Part shown: in pieces, positions 53,628 to 61,877 of the stretch
Layout of the letters: the number at the start of each line of letters is the position of its first letter
How positions within the stretch are numbered: position 1 is the first letter of the stretch
Assembly: GCF_030817415.1 (NCBI RefSeq)
Contig: NZ_JAUSZI010000002.1
Span: forward strand, 11,941,501 to 12,005,500
Length of the DNA: 64,000 bases
Origin: Streptomyces umbrinus
GTDB taxonomy: Bacteria; Actinomycetota; Actinomycetes; Streptomycetales; Streptomycetaceae
Direction: 5' to 3'
Notes under the pieces: model-generated
Databases searched by the model: none
Seen by the model: only the letters and a program-made list of their open reading frames with translations
Told to the model about the DNA's origin: nothing
Program-made: the position numbers and the translations under genes

Positions 53628-54919
53628 GATGCTCCTTCACGAGCAGGCGGCACAGCGGTGCGCGCGGGCGGGACGGGCATGTCCCGTAGGGCGCGGACAA
53701 GGGAGACGAGCAGAAGGATCACGGGGACGACCTGGAGGACCGCTCCGACGGTGAGGGTGCCGCGGACGCCGAGGAAGAGGACCAGGGCGCCGGCGGCCGC
53801 GGCGGCGAGGGGCCGCGCTCCGGCGGTCACCGTGGTGCTCGCGGCCTGCATGCGGCCCTGGAAGCGGGGCTCGCACAGGATCTGCCTGAGGGACCTCTGG
53901 CTCGTCCCGGAGGCTGTGGCCCAGAACAGCTGAACGGCCAGCGTCCCGGCGAGCGCGATCTGCCAACGGAGTCCGGGTCCGGCGAGCAGGAGGGGGATCT
54001 GGGCCAGCGGACTGACCGCGAACCCGATGATGATCGTCGGTCCGATGCCGATCCGGGAGGCGATGCGCGGGGCGAGGAGCGCCCCGGCCAGGCTGCCCGC
54101 GCCGCCGACACCCATGATCACGCCGAACGCCGTCGGGGATACGTGCAGGTCGGCGAGGAGGTAGTACGCCCAGTACGTGTTCATGACCGCCAGCCCGAAA
54201 CTGAGCGTGGACAGGGCCGCGATCACCGTGCGGATCGTGGGCTGCCCGACCACGTAGCGCAGGCCCTCACCGATGTCCCGCGCGAGGGTCCGGCGGCCCT
54301 CGGTCGGCATGGCGACCGGCTCGGGGGTGCGGATGCGCCACACGAGCAGGGCGGAGAGGAGGTAGGAGAGGACGTCGGCGAGGACGGAGCGGGCGGCGCC
54401 GACGGCGCCGACCAGCGCGGCGCCCGCGTTGCTGCCCGCGCTGTCCGCCACCGACGAGGCCGCGCCGAGCCTCGAGTTCGCGCGCTGCAGCAGGTGAGGT
54501 TCGACGAGGACGGGCAGGTAGCTGATGGCGGCCGCGTCGTGCACGATCTTGGTGATGCCCAGCACGACGGCGACCGCGTACAGCTGGCCGATGCCGAGCA
54601 CCCCGGCGAAGGCGGCGGCCGGGATGGTCGCGAGGCCCGCGGCAGCGGTGAGGTCCGCGGCGATCATCTGGGGGCGCTTGGCGTACCGGTCCGAGAGCGC
54701 GCCGGCCGGGAGCGCCACAACGGCGTTCGGCAGTTGGCCAAGGAAGGCGAGCGCGGCGATCTGGGTGGTGGAGGCGTGGAGTTCCAGCACGGCCAGGGTG
54801 GGGAGGGCGACGGTGCTGACCGCCGATCCGGACAGGCTCGCGCACTCGCTGACGACCAAGCGGCGCAGATCCGGGGAGGTGACCGTCGCGGCCTTGGCCG
54901 TCTGGGTGGAGGTCGTCAC
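53624..54919 (-). CDS. major facilitator superfamily transporter (MFS exporter)
   Basis: 431 residues with about twelve membrane segments (SLSGSAVSTVALPTLAVLEL, LAFLGQLPNAVVALPAGALS, VIAALSTLSFGLAVMNTYWA, TAFGVIMGVGGAGSLAGALL, LTVGAVLQVVPVILLLVSLV). The loop motif GALSDRYAKRPQMIAADLTA fits the MFS signature between helices 2 and 3. Overlaps the Nudix gene before it and the methyltransferase gene after it by four bases each. Similar to exporters linked to antibiotic clusters, so it probably exports the operon's product or confers self-resistance. Confidence 0.88.
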   Translation of the reverse strand: MTTSTQTAKAATVTSPDLRRLVVSECASLSGSAVSTVALPTLAVLELHASTTQIAALAFLGQLPNAVVALPAGALSDRYAKRPQMIAADLTAAAGLATIPAAAFAGVLGIGQLYAVAVVLGITKIVHDAAAISYLPVLVEPHLLQRANSRLGAASSVADSAGSNAGAALVGAVGAARSVLADVLSYLLSALLVWRIRTPEPVAMPTEGRRTLARDIGEGLRYVVGQPTIRTVIAALSTLSFGLAVMNTYWAYYLLADLHVSPTAFGVIMGVGGAGSLAGALLAPRIASRIGIGPTIIIGFAVSPLAQIPLLLAGPGLRWQIALAGTLAVQLFWATASGTSQRSLRQILCEPRFQGRMQAASTTVTAGARPLAAAAAGALVLFLGVRGTLTVGAVLQVVPVILLLVSLVRALRDMPVPPARTAVPPAREGAS

Positions 54920-55385
54920 CCGGCCTCACCGCCCAGCAGTTCCGGGGCGATCACGTTGGCGTAGAGCCGGCCGGTGGCGAAGTGGGTGAGGACCGCGTGG
55001 GTGAAGGGGTGGCAGTCGGGCGGCGGAGCGGCCGGGTCGACCCACACCAGCTCGGTGTGCGTGCCCGGCTCGCGGTTGTACGGGGTGCCCTCCCACTCCC
55101 GCACCGTGAAGGCGGCACCGATCACCCGCTCACCGTCCGCCGCGTGGAAGTGGAGCAGCTGGCAGAACCGCAAGCGGTCTGGGCCGATGTGATGCCGACT
55201 TCCTCGGACAGCTCGCGCGCCGCGCCCTCGTCGAGGAACTCGCCGTCCTCGAGCTTGCCGCCGATCACGGTGACCTGGTTCGGACAGGTCCCGGACGTGG
55301 CGTTGTGCCGCACCGCCAGGATCCGCCCGTCGTCACGCTGGAGCAGGACGATGGCGTTCGCCGGGCTCAAGTGCTTGTCACTCAC
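54916..55385 (-). pseudogene. Nudix hydrolase gene with a frameshift
   Basis: Starting at 55385: ANAIVLLQRDDGRILAVRHN, then the complete Nudix box GGKLEDGEFLDEGAARELSE plus EVGI. The frame shifts near 55175; the next frame carries LRFCQLLHFHAADGERVIGA, AFTVREWEGTPYNREPGTHT, ELVWVDPAAPPPDCHPFTHA and VLTHFATGRLYANVIAPELL, ending at 54916. About 155 residues if corrected by one base, normal for the family. Both ends overlap neighbours by ATGA, so the gene was part of the operon. It is either recently inactivated or contains a sequencing error. Confidence 0.75.
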
Positions 55386-56275
55386 GCGGCCTGCACTTCC
55401 AGCCGGGCCAGCGTGGCCTGCCCGCGGGCGGCGATCTCATCGTCCCCGTGGAGGGCTCCCCACGAGATGGCGCTGGCGGCGTCCAGCACAGACAGACAGC
55501 GCAGGGCCCACTGCTCCTGGGCGGTGAGCCCGCGGCCGTACCCGTCGACGAACGCCTCCTGAAGGTCGGGGCAGCCGACCCAGGATCCGCAGGCGAGGGG
55601 GACGAGGTCGGCAACCGCAGCGTGCGGACGGGCACGCTCCAGATCCACCGCCCCGAAAACCCGGGCCGCGGGGCCGGCATCGAGCAGCCAGTTGTGTTCC
55701 CGGAAGTCACCATGGATGTATCCGGCGGGCAGCGGCCCGAGCCGGCCGAGCGCGGCGGCATGCCACCGTACGGTCCGGCGCGCTTTCGAGTCGATCAGGC
55801 CCCTGGCCCGGCCCAGGTGCTTCTCTCCGCCGGCGGCGGCCCGGGCGACCTCGGCGGCGGCATCGGCACGGTCCTGGGGCGACAGCTCGCAGGCACCGCC
55901 GTGGAAGCTCCGCAGCCAGCGGCCGGCCTGCCAGTGCAGAGTGCGCTGCTCGGAGGGGGTGAGGGAGAGCGCCTTCACCATGCGGCCGGACACCGGGGAG
56001 AGCAACAGGGCCAGCTGGAGGGGGTCGGCCGCCAGCAGCAGGGGCGCCGTGCCCAGCTCCATGCCCGGCGCTACTTCCCGCAGGGCGCGGGTGTCGCGGG
56101 CGAATGCCTGCGGACTCGGAGCCACCTTCGCGAAGACAGCACCGGAGGCACAACTCAACCTCCAGACGAGGGAGTTGCCGCGGTCGTGGGAGACGTCGCG
56201 GGGCAAGTGCACCGGGCCGACGACGCTCTGGGCCCACCCCAGCAGGGCGGGCGGAATCGGCTTTGCGACGCTCAT
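55382..56275 (-). CDS. aminoglycoside phosphotransferase/choline-kinase-like enzyme
   Basis: 297 residues from the ATG at 56275, whose ATGA overlaps the stop of the peptide gene. Seen: N-lobe strands NSLVWRLSCASGAVFAKVAP (Lys in FAKV), helix RDTRALREVAPG, C-lobe catalytic motif YIHGDFREHNWLLD (Brenner motif HxDxxxxN), and FGAVDLERARPHAAVADLVP with the metal-binding D. The family phosphorylates antibiotics, choline, homoserine or peptides, and related kinases act in some RiPP pathways. The target here is not known; the linked peptide or a sugar-nucleotide intermediate are candidates. Confidence 0.85.
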   Translation of the reverse strand: MSVAKPIPPALLGWAQSVVGPVHLPRDVSHDRGNSLVWRLSCASGAVFAKVAPSPQAFARDTRALREVAPGMELGTAPLLLAADPLQLALLLSPVSGRMVKALSLTPSEQRTLHWQAGRWLRSFHGGACELSPQDRADAAAEVARAAAGGEKHLGRARGLIDSKARRTVRWHAAALGRLGPLPAGYIHGDFREHNWLLDAGPAARVFGAVDLERARPHAAVADLVPLACGSWVGCPDLQEAFVDGYGRGLTAQEQWALRCLSVLDAASAISWGALHGDDEIAARGQATLARLEVQAA

Positions 56276-56427
56276 GCCCCCCACCTCGGTTCCGGGCGTG
56301 ACGGATCCGCGGCGAACGGACGGACGGCGTCAACACCGTGCACGAGGTAGGCCCGAGGGGACAGGGGGAGCCGGACCCGCTGTTCGACAGCAGGAGGAAC
56401 AGCGGTGGGGGCGGGGACGGGATTCAT
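56272..56427 (-). CDS. 51-residue peptide, first gene of the operon
   Basis: Start ATG (complement of 56425-56427) with a strong GGAGGA site five bases upstream. Sequence features: Pro-rich N-terminus (MNPVPAPTAVPPAVEQRVRL), then PLSPRAYLVHGVDAV and RPFAADPSRPEPRWGA at the end; no cysteine, no signal peptide, net charge near zero to slightly positive. Its stop overlaps the kinase start (ATGA). It could be a precursor peptide modified by the operon's enzymes, or a regulatory leader peptide that times translation of the kinase. No known precursor family was recognised. Confidence 0.6.
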   Translation of the reverse strand: MNPVPAPTAVPPAVEQRVRLPLSPRAYLVHGVDAVRPFAADPSRPEPRWGA

Positions 56428-57187
56428 GAGTTCCTCCTGGGAAGGGTGAGCGGCTTGGCGACACGACAACTCGGCTGCTGGAAAGGGCGTTACGGGCAAG
56501 AGCAGGCGACGTGTCGGTCAAAAGTTCGAGAATGCGGGGCGCCCCTTGCGGGGACTGGGTGATGGAACAGTGATCCGCTGTTCGATCACTCGCTCAGAGG
56601 GTCGTCACCTGATCGAGCGATTGCTGTGTCGGCCGCGAACGGGGCGGCCGCAGCAGTGCGCCGGTGGCGACCTCCTGCACGCGGGCGCCAAGAACTCTTC
56701 GGTGCCGCGATGGTCGTCAACAGGGTCCTCCGGATCTGCGGGGCCGAGCTCGGGGGATGGGGCTGCCGTCCCGGACGGCAGTGAAAGGTGGGTGGGGGCG
56801 CGGGAGGAACCCTCGGGTACGGCACTGACAATCGGCGGAGTCCGGGGCTGTGATCCGGACAATCCGAGAGGCCGTTCGACGGCGGGCGGACTGTGGCCCT
56901 GCGGCCCGATGACCTGGGAAGAAGTCAGAAGAAAGGATTCTCGAACCAGGTTGCTGCACCGCGAAGTTAAGCGCTGGCCAAGATGGCTTGAAGTGCCCGA
57001 GCCGGGTGCCGATCAGGGCGCCGACCGGGATGGCGGACCCCTGAATCGGCACGTCGACGGCTAGCATCAGCACCTTCGAGAACGGACGCTGACGTGGGCG
57101 ATGTCGGTGCTATCCGTGCTCATGGGCCCGACGCGCCTTCAGGCCGTCGCACGGCCGGCCGCGTCGGGGAGTTGACGAAGGAGCAGC
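56428..57187. other. intergenic region between the operon and the Nudix gene
   Basis: 760 bases without a convincing gene. It must contain the promoter of the minus-strand operon and that of the plus-strand Nudix gene. Open frames across it (for example minus strand 56717-57073, starting MLMLAVDVPIQGSAIPVG) lack ribosome binding sites and conserved motifs. Confidence 0.4.
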
Positions 57188-57784
57188 ATGGGCATTCCGG
57201 CGTCGCACATTCAGGATGTTGTGGCGGCCTACCTGTGTCGGCATCCCGAGGAGCAGGAGCTTCTCCGGCCGCTGCTCGTCCGCATCGACGCTGGCCATGA
57301 CCTCACTCGGCGCACCGAGTTCGGCGGTCACGTGACGACCTCGGGTGTCGTGGTCAACGACGCGGACGAGGTGCTGCTGGTCCACCACCGCGCCTCGGGG
57401 CGACGCATCCAACCCGGCGGTCATTGCGAGCCGTCCGACAGCACATTGTCTGACGCCGTGCGGCGTGAGATCGCCGAGGAGACAGGCGTCACTGAGCTGG
57501 AGCCGTGCTGCGGCGGCGACCCGATCCAGATCGATGTCCACACGATCGAGGCCCGTCCCGCCAAGGGCGAGCCGGCGCATAGACACTTCGACATCCGCTT
57601 CCTTTTCCGGACCCGGGGAACGGTCGAGGTGACCCTGCAGGCCGAGGAGGTGGCGGGGGCGGAGTGGTGCGGTCCCTCCCAGCTCGGCGACCCGGTCTTG
57701 CGGGCCCGCGTCCTCACCGCTCTGGGACGGCCGCAGCCAGATCGCCCAACCGACGACGACCCGTACGGCACCTTGGTGGTGTGA
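57188..57784 (+). CDS. Nudix hydrolase, standalone
   Basis: 198 residues; ATG 57188 after AAGGAG. N-terminal helical extension (IPASHIQDVVAAYLCRHPEE) and Nudix domain: TTSGVVVNDADEVLLVHHRA, box GGHCEPSDSTLSDAVRREIA plus EETGV, later QIDVHTIEARPAKGEPAHRH and FDIRFLFRT. In the Gx5E part of the box the Glu is replaced by Asp, still able to bind metal. Nudix enzymes hydrolyse nucleoside diphosphates linked to another moiety. Opposite strand to the cassette and separated by 760 bases, so only possibly linked to it. Confidence 0.85.
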   Translation: MGIPASHIQDVVAAYLCRHPEEQELLRPLLVRIDAGHDLTRRTEFGGHVTTSGVVVNDADEVLLVHHRASGRRIQPGGHCEPSDSTLSDAVRREIAEETGVTELEPCCGGDPIQIDVHTIEARPAKGEPAHRHFDIRFLFRTRGTVEVTLQAEEVAGAEWCGPSQLGDPVLRARVLTALGRPQPDRPTDDDPYGTLVV

Positions 57785-57954
57785 CCAGGATCGGTAGTTG
57801 ACACTAGGCCACGTTCGCAACCTGTGCTGATGCCAACTAGCTTCAGCAACCGGGGGCCCGGAATCAGAGAGATAGTTGGCACTTTGGTACAGCGCAGGTC
57901 ACAAGGGGTGCCGCCGCACTTTGAAGTTCCCCCCGCGAACTGGACAGCGGGTGT

Positions 57955-58782
57955 TTACGCTGCCGGGGCGAGGTTCTGCCTGAGCAGGGATCTCGTTTCG
58001 AGCGGGGTGACGTACCCGTAGTCGGGGTGCCGACGGAGTCGGCTGCGGTTGTACTCGACCTCGATGTAGCGGAAAACGTCGGCCCGGGCCGCCTCGCGGG
58101 TCTCCCACACGGTCGTCCCGATCTCCGCTTTCAGGATGGCGAACCAGCTTTCCGCGGCGGCGTTATCGTAACAAGAGCCGACGCGTCCCATCGACTGCCT
58201 CATGCGCAACTTGCCTATTTCGGTGCGGAATTCGTCACTCGTGTATTCACTGCCGCGATCCGTGTGCATGATGCAGCGGTACTCCAGGCCGCCACGCCCG
58301 GCCGCCATCCGCAGGGCAGCGACCGGCAGCTCGGCGCGGTGGTGGTCGGCCATCGCCCAGCCGACCACCTCCCGCGTCGCGAGATCGATGCAGGTCGCCA
58401 GATACAACTTGCCTTCCAGCGTGACAAGTTCGGTCATGTCTCCGACCAAGCGCATCCCGGGCCGGGGTGCGGTGAAGTCCCGGCCGATCAGGTCGAGCGC
58501 GAACACCGCCCGCTTCGCCTGCCGGGTCAGGCCCCGACGCCGGCGGCGGGTGATCCCGGCGATCCGGTGTTTGCGCATCAGCCGCTCGACCTTCTTGGAG
58601 TTCACCGCCCGCCCGGCCCGCCGCAGGGCGGCGTGGACACGCGGGGCCCCGTAGGCACCGCGAGATCCGGCATGCAGCACCCGGATCTCGCCCACCAGCA
58701 CCTCCTCGGCCCGCTCCCGCACCGCCCGGGCCGGCCCTGCCGCCCTGTGCGCGTAGTAGGTGGAACGGGACACCCCCAGCAC
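57955..58782 (-). CDS. IS3-family transposase orfB (second copy)
   Basis: 275 residues, same protein as at 36995-37822: DDE motifs VGDMTELVTLEG, MHTDRGSEYTSDEF and DNAAAESWFAILK. Intact. Full enzyme made by -1 frameshifting from orfA. Confidence 0.92.
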   Translation of the reverse strand: MLGVSRSTYYAHRAAGPARAVRERAEEVLVGEIRVLHAGSRGAYGAPRVHAALRRAGRAVNSKKVERLMRKHRIAGITRRRRRGLTRQAKRAVFALDLIGRDFTAPRPGMRLVGDMTELVTLEGKLYLATCIDLATREVVGWAMADHHRAELPVAALRMAAGRGGLEYRCIMHTDRGSEYTSDEFRTEIGKLRMRQSMGRVGSCYDNAAAESWFAILKAEIGTTVWETREAARADVFRYIEVEYNRSRLRRHPDYGYVTPLETRSLLRQNLAPAA

Positions 58783-58868
58783 ACGGCACAGAAACGCAAC
58801 GCTGTGACCTGCGAGATTCCCCTCCGATGCCTTCTCCGCATCGATGAGGTGACACCGTGCCGCGGTGC

Positions 58869-59174
58869 CTACCTCATCTTGTCCTGAGCGAAGAAGGCGG
58901 TCGCTTTTCCCAGAACCTCGATCGTGGCCTCCTGCTCGCGGACCTTCCGCCGCAGCCGGACCAGCTCCTCACGCTCCGCAGTGGTCAAAGCCCCGGCGGG
59001 CCCCTCACCGCGGTCGATCTTCGCCTGCTTCACCCACCCGCGCAGCCCTTCCGGACTCACGCCCAGATCCCTCGCCACCTCGGTGACCGTCTTCTCCGAG
59101 GACAACGCCAAGGCGACCGCGTCCCGCTTGAACTCGGCCGTGTACCGCTTACTCATGTTGCTCTTCTGGCTCAC
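58869..59174 (-). CDS. IS3-family transposase orfA (second copy)
   Basis: 101 residues, same protein as at 37909-38214: helix-turn-helix VARDLGVSPEGLRGWVKQAK and zipper EELVRLRRKVREQEATIEVL. Confidence 0.9.
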   Translation of the reverse strand: MSQKSNMSKRYTAEFKRDAVALALSSEKTVTEVARDLGVSPEGLRGWVKQAKIDRGEGPAGALTTAEREELVRLRRKVREQEATIEVLGKATAFFAQDKMR

Positions 59175-59262
59175 TACCTGTGACTGCTTCCTCCGGGACC
59201 ATCCGTCCCAGTATCAAGCTGTCCGACCGGCAGGGGGAACCTCACTTGGGCATCCAATCCAA

Positions 59263-60039
59263 CTAGCCCCCTCGGCTGCGACGAGCGCGGCACGCTCCAA
59301 CTCCTGGTCCATGCCGCAACCATCGGTCGCCGTCGGTGAAGGCGACATTGGCCAGCGGGCCGCGCCGTAACAGCGACCAGATGCCCTCAACCGGGTTCAA
59401 GTCCGGTGCATAAGAAGGCAGTTGCACGATGGTAAGCCCGTCATGCTCGACCGCGTACTCGCGCATCCCGGCGGCCCGGTGGGTGGTGAGATTGCCCCAG
59501 ACGAGGACGATGGGGGCCTTGAGCTGTATGTGAGCACGCACGACCAGGTCGCGGTAGTCGCTCCAAGCGAAGCTGTTGCGCCCCTTGCCCCGGCACTTGC
59601 GGTGCCGGCGGAGCCGGTAGATCAGGCGCGACACAGACTGCCAGGACCAGTCATGGCGGTGCAGCAACCGCCACACCGCCGCCATCGAGCAGTCGACCTG
59701 GAACTTCCAGGCGATCACCGCTCTGATCCGCGCCACGGTACACCGCTGGTCTTCCCAGCCGTGCTCGGCCGGCCCGAGCGCCAACTCCTTCTCTAGTTCG
59801 GCGAACTGGCCATCCGACAGCTTCGGCAGTTTCGGCGGCCCCGCGGAGGCCAGGGCATCCATCCCGCCCTGCCGCCAGGCCCGCCGCCAGCGCTCCGCCG
59901 ACCGGTCACTGACCCGCAGATCCTTCGCGATCACCGCGTTCTTCTCGCCGCGAGCGAACCGCTCACCCGCCTCATACCGGATCCGCTCCCGAAACCGCCG
60001 CCGCTCCGTGGTCAGCCCGCCACCTTGCGCATGCCGCAT
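59263..60039 (-). pseudogene. IS630-family transposase, degenerate
   Basis: Start at MRHAQGGGLTTERRRFRERI; helix-turn-helix FARGEKNAVIAKDLRVSDRS, then LLHRHDWSWQSVSRLIYRL, a shortened middle, YRDLVVRAHIQLKAPIVLVW and LPSYAPDLNPVEGIWSLLRR. The motif usually reading VWDNLxxH is VWGNLTTH here, so a catalytic Asp is lost; the region of the first Asp appears deleted, and the last 20 codons are out of frame (DGDRWLRHGPGVGACRA). The Glu in NPVEGIW remains. Inactive. Its end lies 18 bases from the IS3 copy. Confidence 0.8.
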
Positions 60040-60321
60040 ACCACCGGCCCTACCGCAGGGATCACCACGCGTCACCCGACAACACCCCGAAGAGATCAGT
60101 AAGTGCAACTTCAGGTTGAAACACGCTCGATGAGAACTGACACCGGTCATGGGCATTGACCGGAAGCGGAGCGGCGGGACTCCCTACACCAAAGGCCACG
60201 TGGGCGTCCCAGCCGGCCGTTGCCCCGGCTGGACCGTGGGAGGTCACTCCGCCGGACCCGACGTCTCGCGGGAAGGGTGGCATGTTCAGACCGTACCTGT
60301 TACCTTCCCCTCCGCTCATAC

Positions 60322-60346
60322 ATTCAGTCATGACATGTATGAATGG
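60322..60346 (+). promoter_or_regulatory. imperfect palindromic operator upstream of the FAD oxidoreductase gene
   Basis: A 25-bp dyad: outer arms CATTCA / TGAATG and inner CATG / CATG halves around a central A. It ends eight bases before the ATG at 60355, so a bound protein would block transcription or initiation. The TetR protein encoded at the end of this operon is the likely binder. Confidence 0.5.
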
Positions 60347-60354
60347 AGGCAGCA

Positions 60355-61862
60355 TGCGGGGAAAGACGGCCGTGGTGCTCGGCGGCAGCGTGGCGGGGCT
60401 GTGCGCCGCGGGAGTGCTCGCGAGGCATTTCGACGAGGTGATCGTCCTGGAGCGGGACCGGCTCCCGCCGGACGCGCAGCATCGGCGGGGCGTGCCGCAG
60501 AGCAAGCACCCGCACTTCCTCCTCAACTCCGGGCGTCGCGCGATTGGCGAGATCTTTCCTGGCTTCGAGGAGGCGCTGATCGCCGCGGGCGGGATGTGCC
60601 TGATGCCGTCGATGGACGCGGCGTACTGCGAGCACGCCGGCTGGGCCCCGCGCAAGGCTGGGTCGATGACGATGGTCTACAGCTCCCGCGTGCTCATCGA
60701 GCGGGTCCTGCGCGACAAGGTCCGCGAGCTCCCGGCCATCGAGATCCGCGAGGGCGTGACCGTCACCGGACTTCGTTCCACCGGGGGCGGCACCGCGCGC
60801 GGGCGCGTCGAGGGAGTCGAGTACCGCGCGGGCGACGACTCGGGCCGCCTGTCCGCCGACCTGGTCGTCGACGCGCTGGGGCGCGGCTCCTCCGTCGCCG
60901 ACTGGCTGAGCGCGGCGGGATGGCCGGCGCCGCCGGAGAAGACCCTTGACGCCAAGGTCACCTACACGTCGCGGTGGTACGACCTGCCGCCCGCCGACCG
61001 GCGTCCACCGGCGTGGTGGTGGAAGCACCTGGTCGTCACTCCGACGCAGGACACCGGCGACCATCCCGAGGAACACGAGTTCCTCAGCAACTTCTTCCCG
61101 ATCGAGGGTGACCGCGCCATCGTGTGCATGGGGGCGTGGGGCATCCGGATGCCGCGCGAGGTCGACACCTTCGAGGCCGCGGTGGACCGCGTGCGGGCCA
61201 GGTCCTTCGGGCAGGCGACGCGTGCCTGCACTCCGACCTCCGGGGTGCACCTCACTCGCTCGACCGGCAACAAGTGGCGCCGCTTCGACCTGCTCGACCA
61301 GCCCCCGCTCGGGCTGATCTGCGTCGGTGACTCGATCTGCGCGTTCAACCCGTTCTACGCCCAGGGGATGAGCTCGGCGGCCCGCTCCGCGCTCATCCTC
61401 GCCGAGATGTTGCACGGCCACGACGTCCTCGACCTCGCCTTCTTCCGCGAGTTCCTCGCCCGGCAGAAGAAGTCACTCGACGTGCCCTGGATGCTCGCGA
61501 TGGCCCGTGACCAGGCATATGACTTCGCGACCGGGAGTGAGGTCGTCGCTCCCTGGCGCCGCAAGCTGGCCGCGCGCCTCAGCTGGCCGGTCTTCAACGC
61601 CATCAACGCCACGAGCCGCGAGGACGCCTACGTCGAGCGGACGTTCGCCCAGGTCTTCAACCTCGACATGTCACTGAGGGAGATGACCACCGATGTGCGG
61701 TTCTGGTTCGGCATCGCGCGCTACAAGGTGCGTCAGCGGCTCGGACGCACGGTCGTGCCCGGCGGGTTCGACGACCAGCAGGATCCGCCCGGCACCGACT
61801 TCACCGGCCAGACCCGCGCCGGCAGCTCGCCGTACGCCGAGACCGACCTCGTCAATGACTGA
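60355..61862 (+). CDS. FAD-dependent oxidoreductase (hydroxylase/geranylgeranyl-reductase-like)
   Basis: 502 residues. ATG 60355 with GGAGG at 60346-60350. N-terminal FAD-binding motif VVLGGSVAGLCAAGVLARHF and VIVLERDRLP, substrate-side HRRGVPQSKHPHFLLNSGRR, a second FAD motif LVVDALGRGSSVADWLSAAG, and the third with GD: LICVGDSICAFNPFYAQGMS. The length and motif set fit flavoprotein monooxygenases and geranylgeranyl-reductase relatives. It probably hydroxylates or reduces a hydrophobic substrate. First gene of a three-gene operon with a membrane protein and a TetR regulator. Confidence 0.83.
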
Positions 61863-61877
61863 CCCGAGGAGCAGGGA

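Larger units (their letters stand above)
57922..59244 (-). mobile_element. IS3-family copy A, second full copy
   Basis: 1323 bp with the same ends as 36962-38284 and, as far as can be seen, the same sequence. Here CTT flanks both sides (57919-57921 and 59245-59247), a 3-bp target duplication, so this is a straightforward insertion. It lies just downstream of the degenerate IS630. Confidence 0.9.

Noticed and set aside
56546..57064. 172-codon plus-strand frame upstream of the Nudix gene
   Set aside because: Low-complexity, Gly/Arg/Ser-rich, no ribosome binding site, no family motif.
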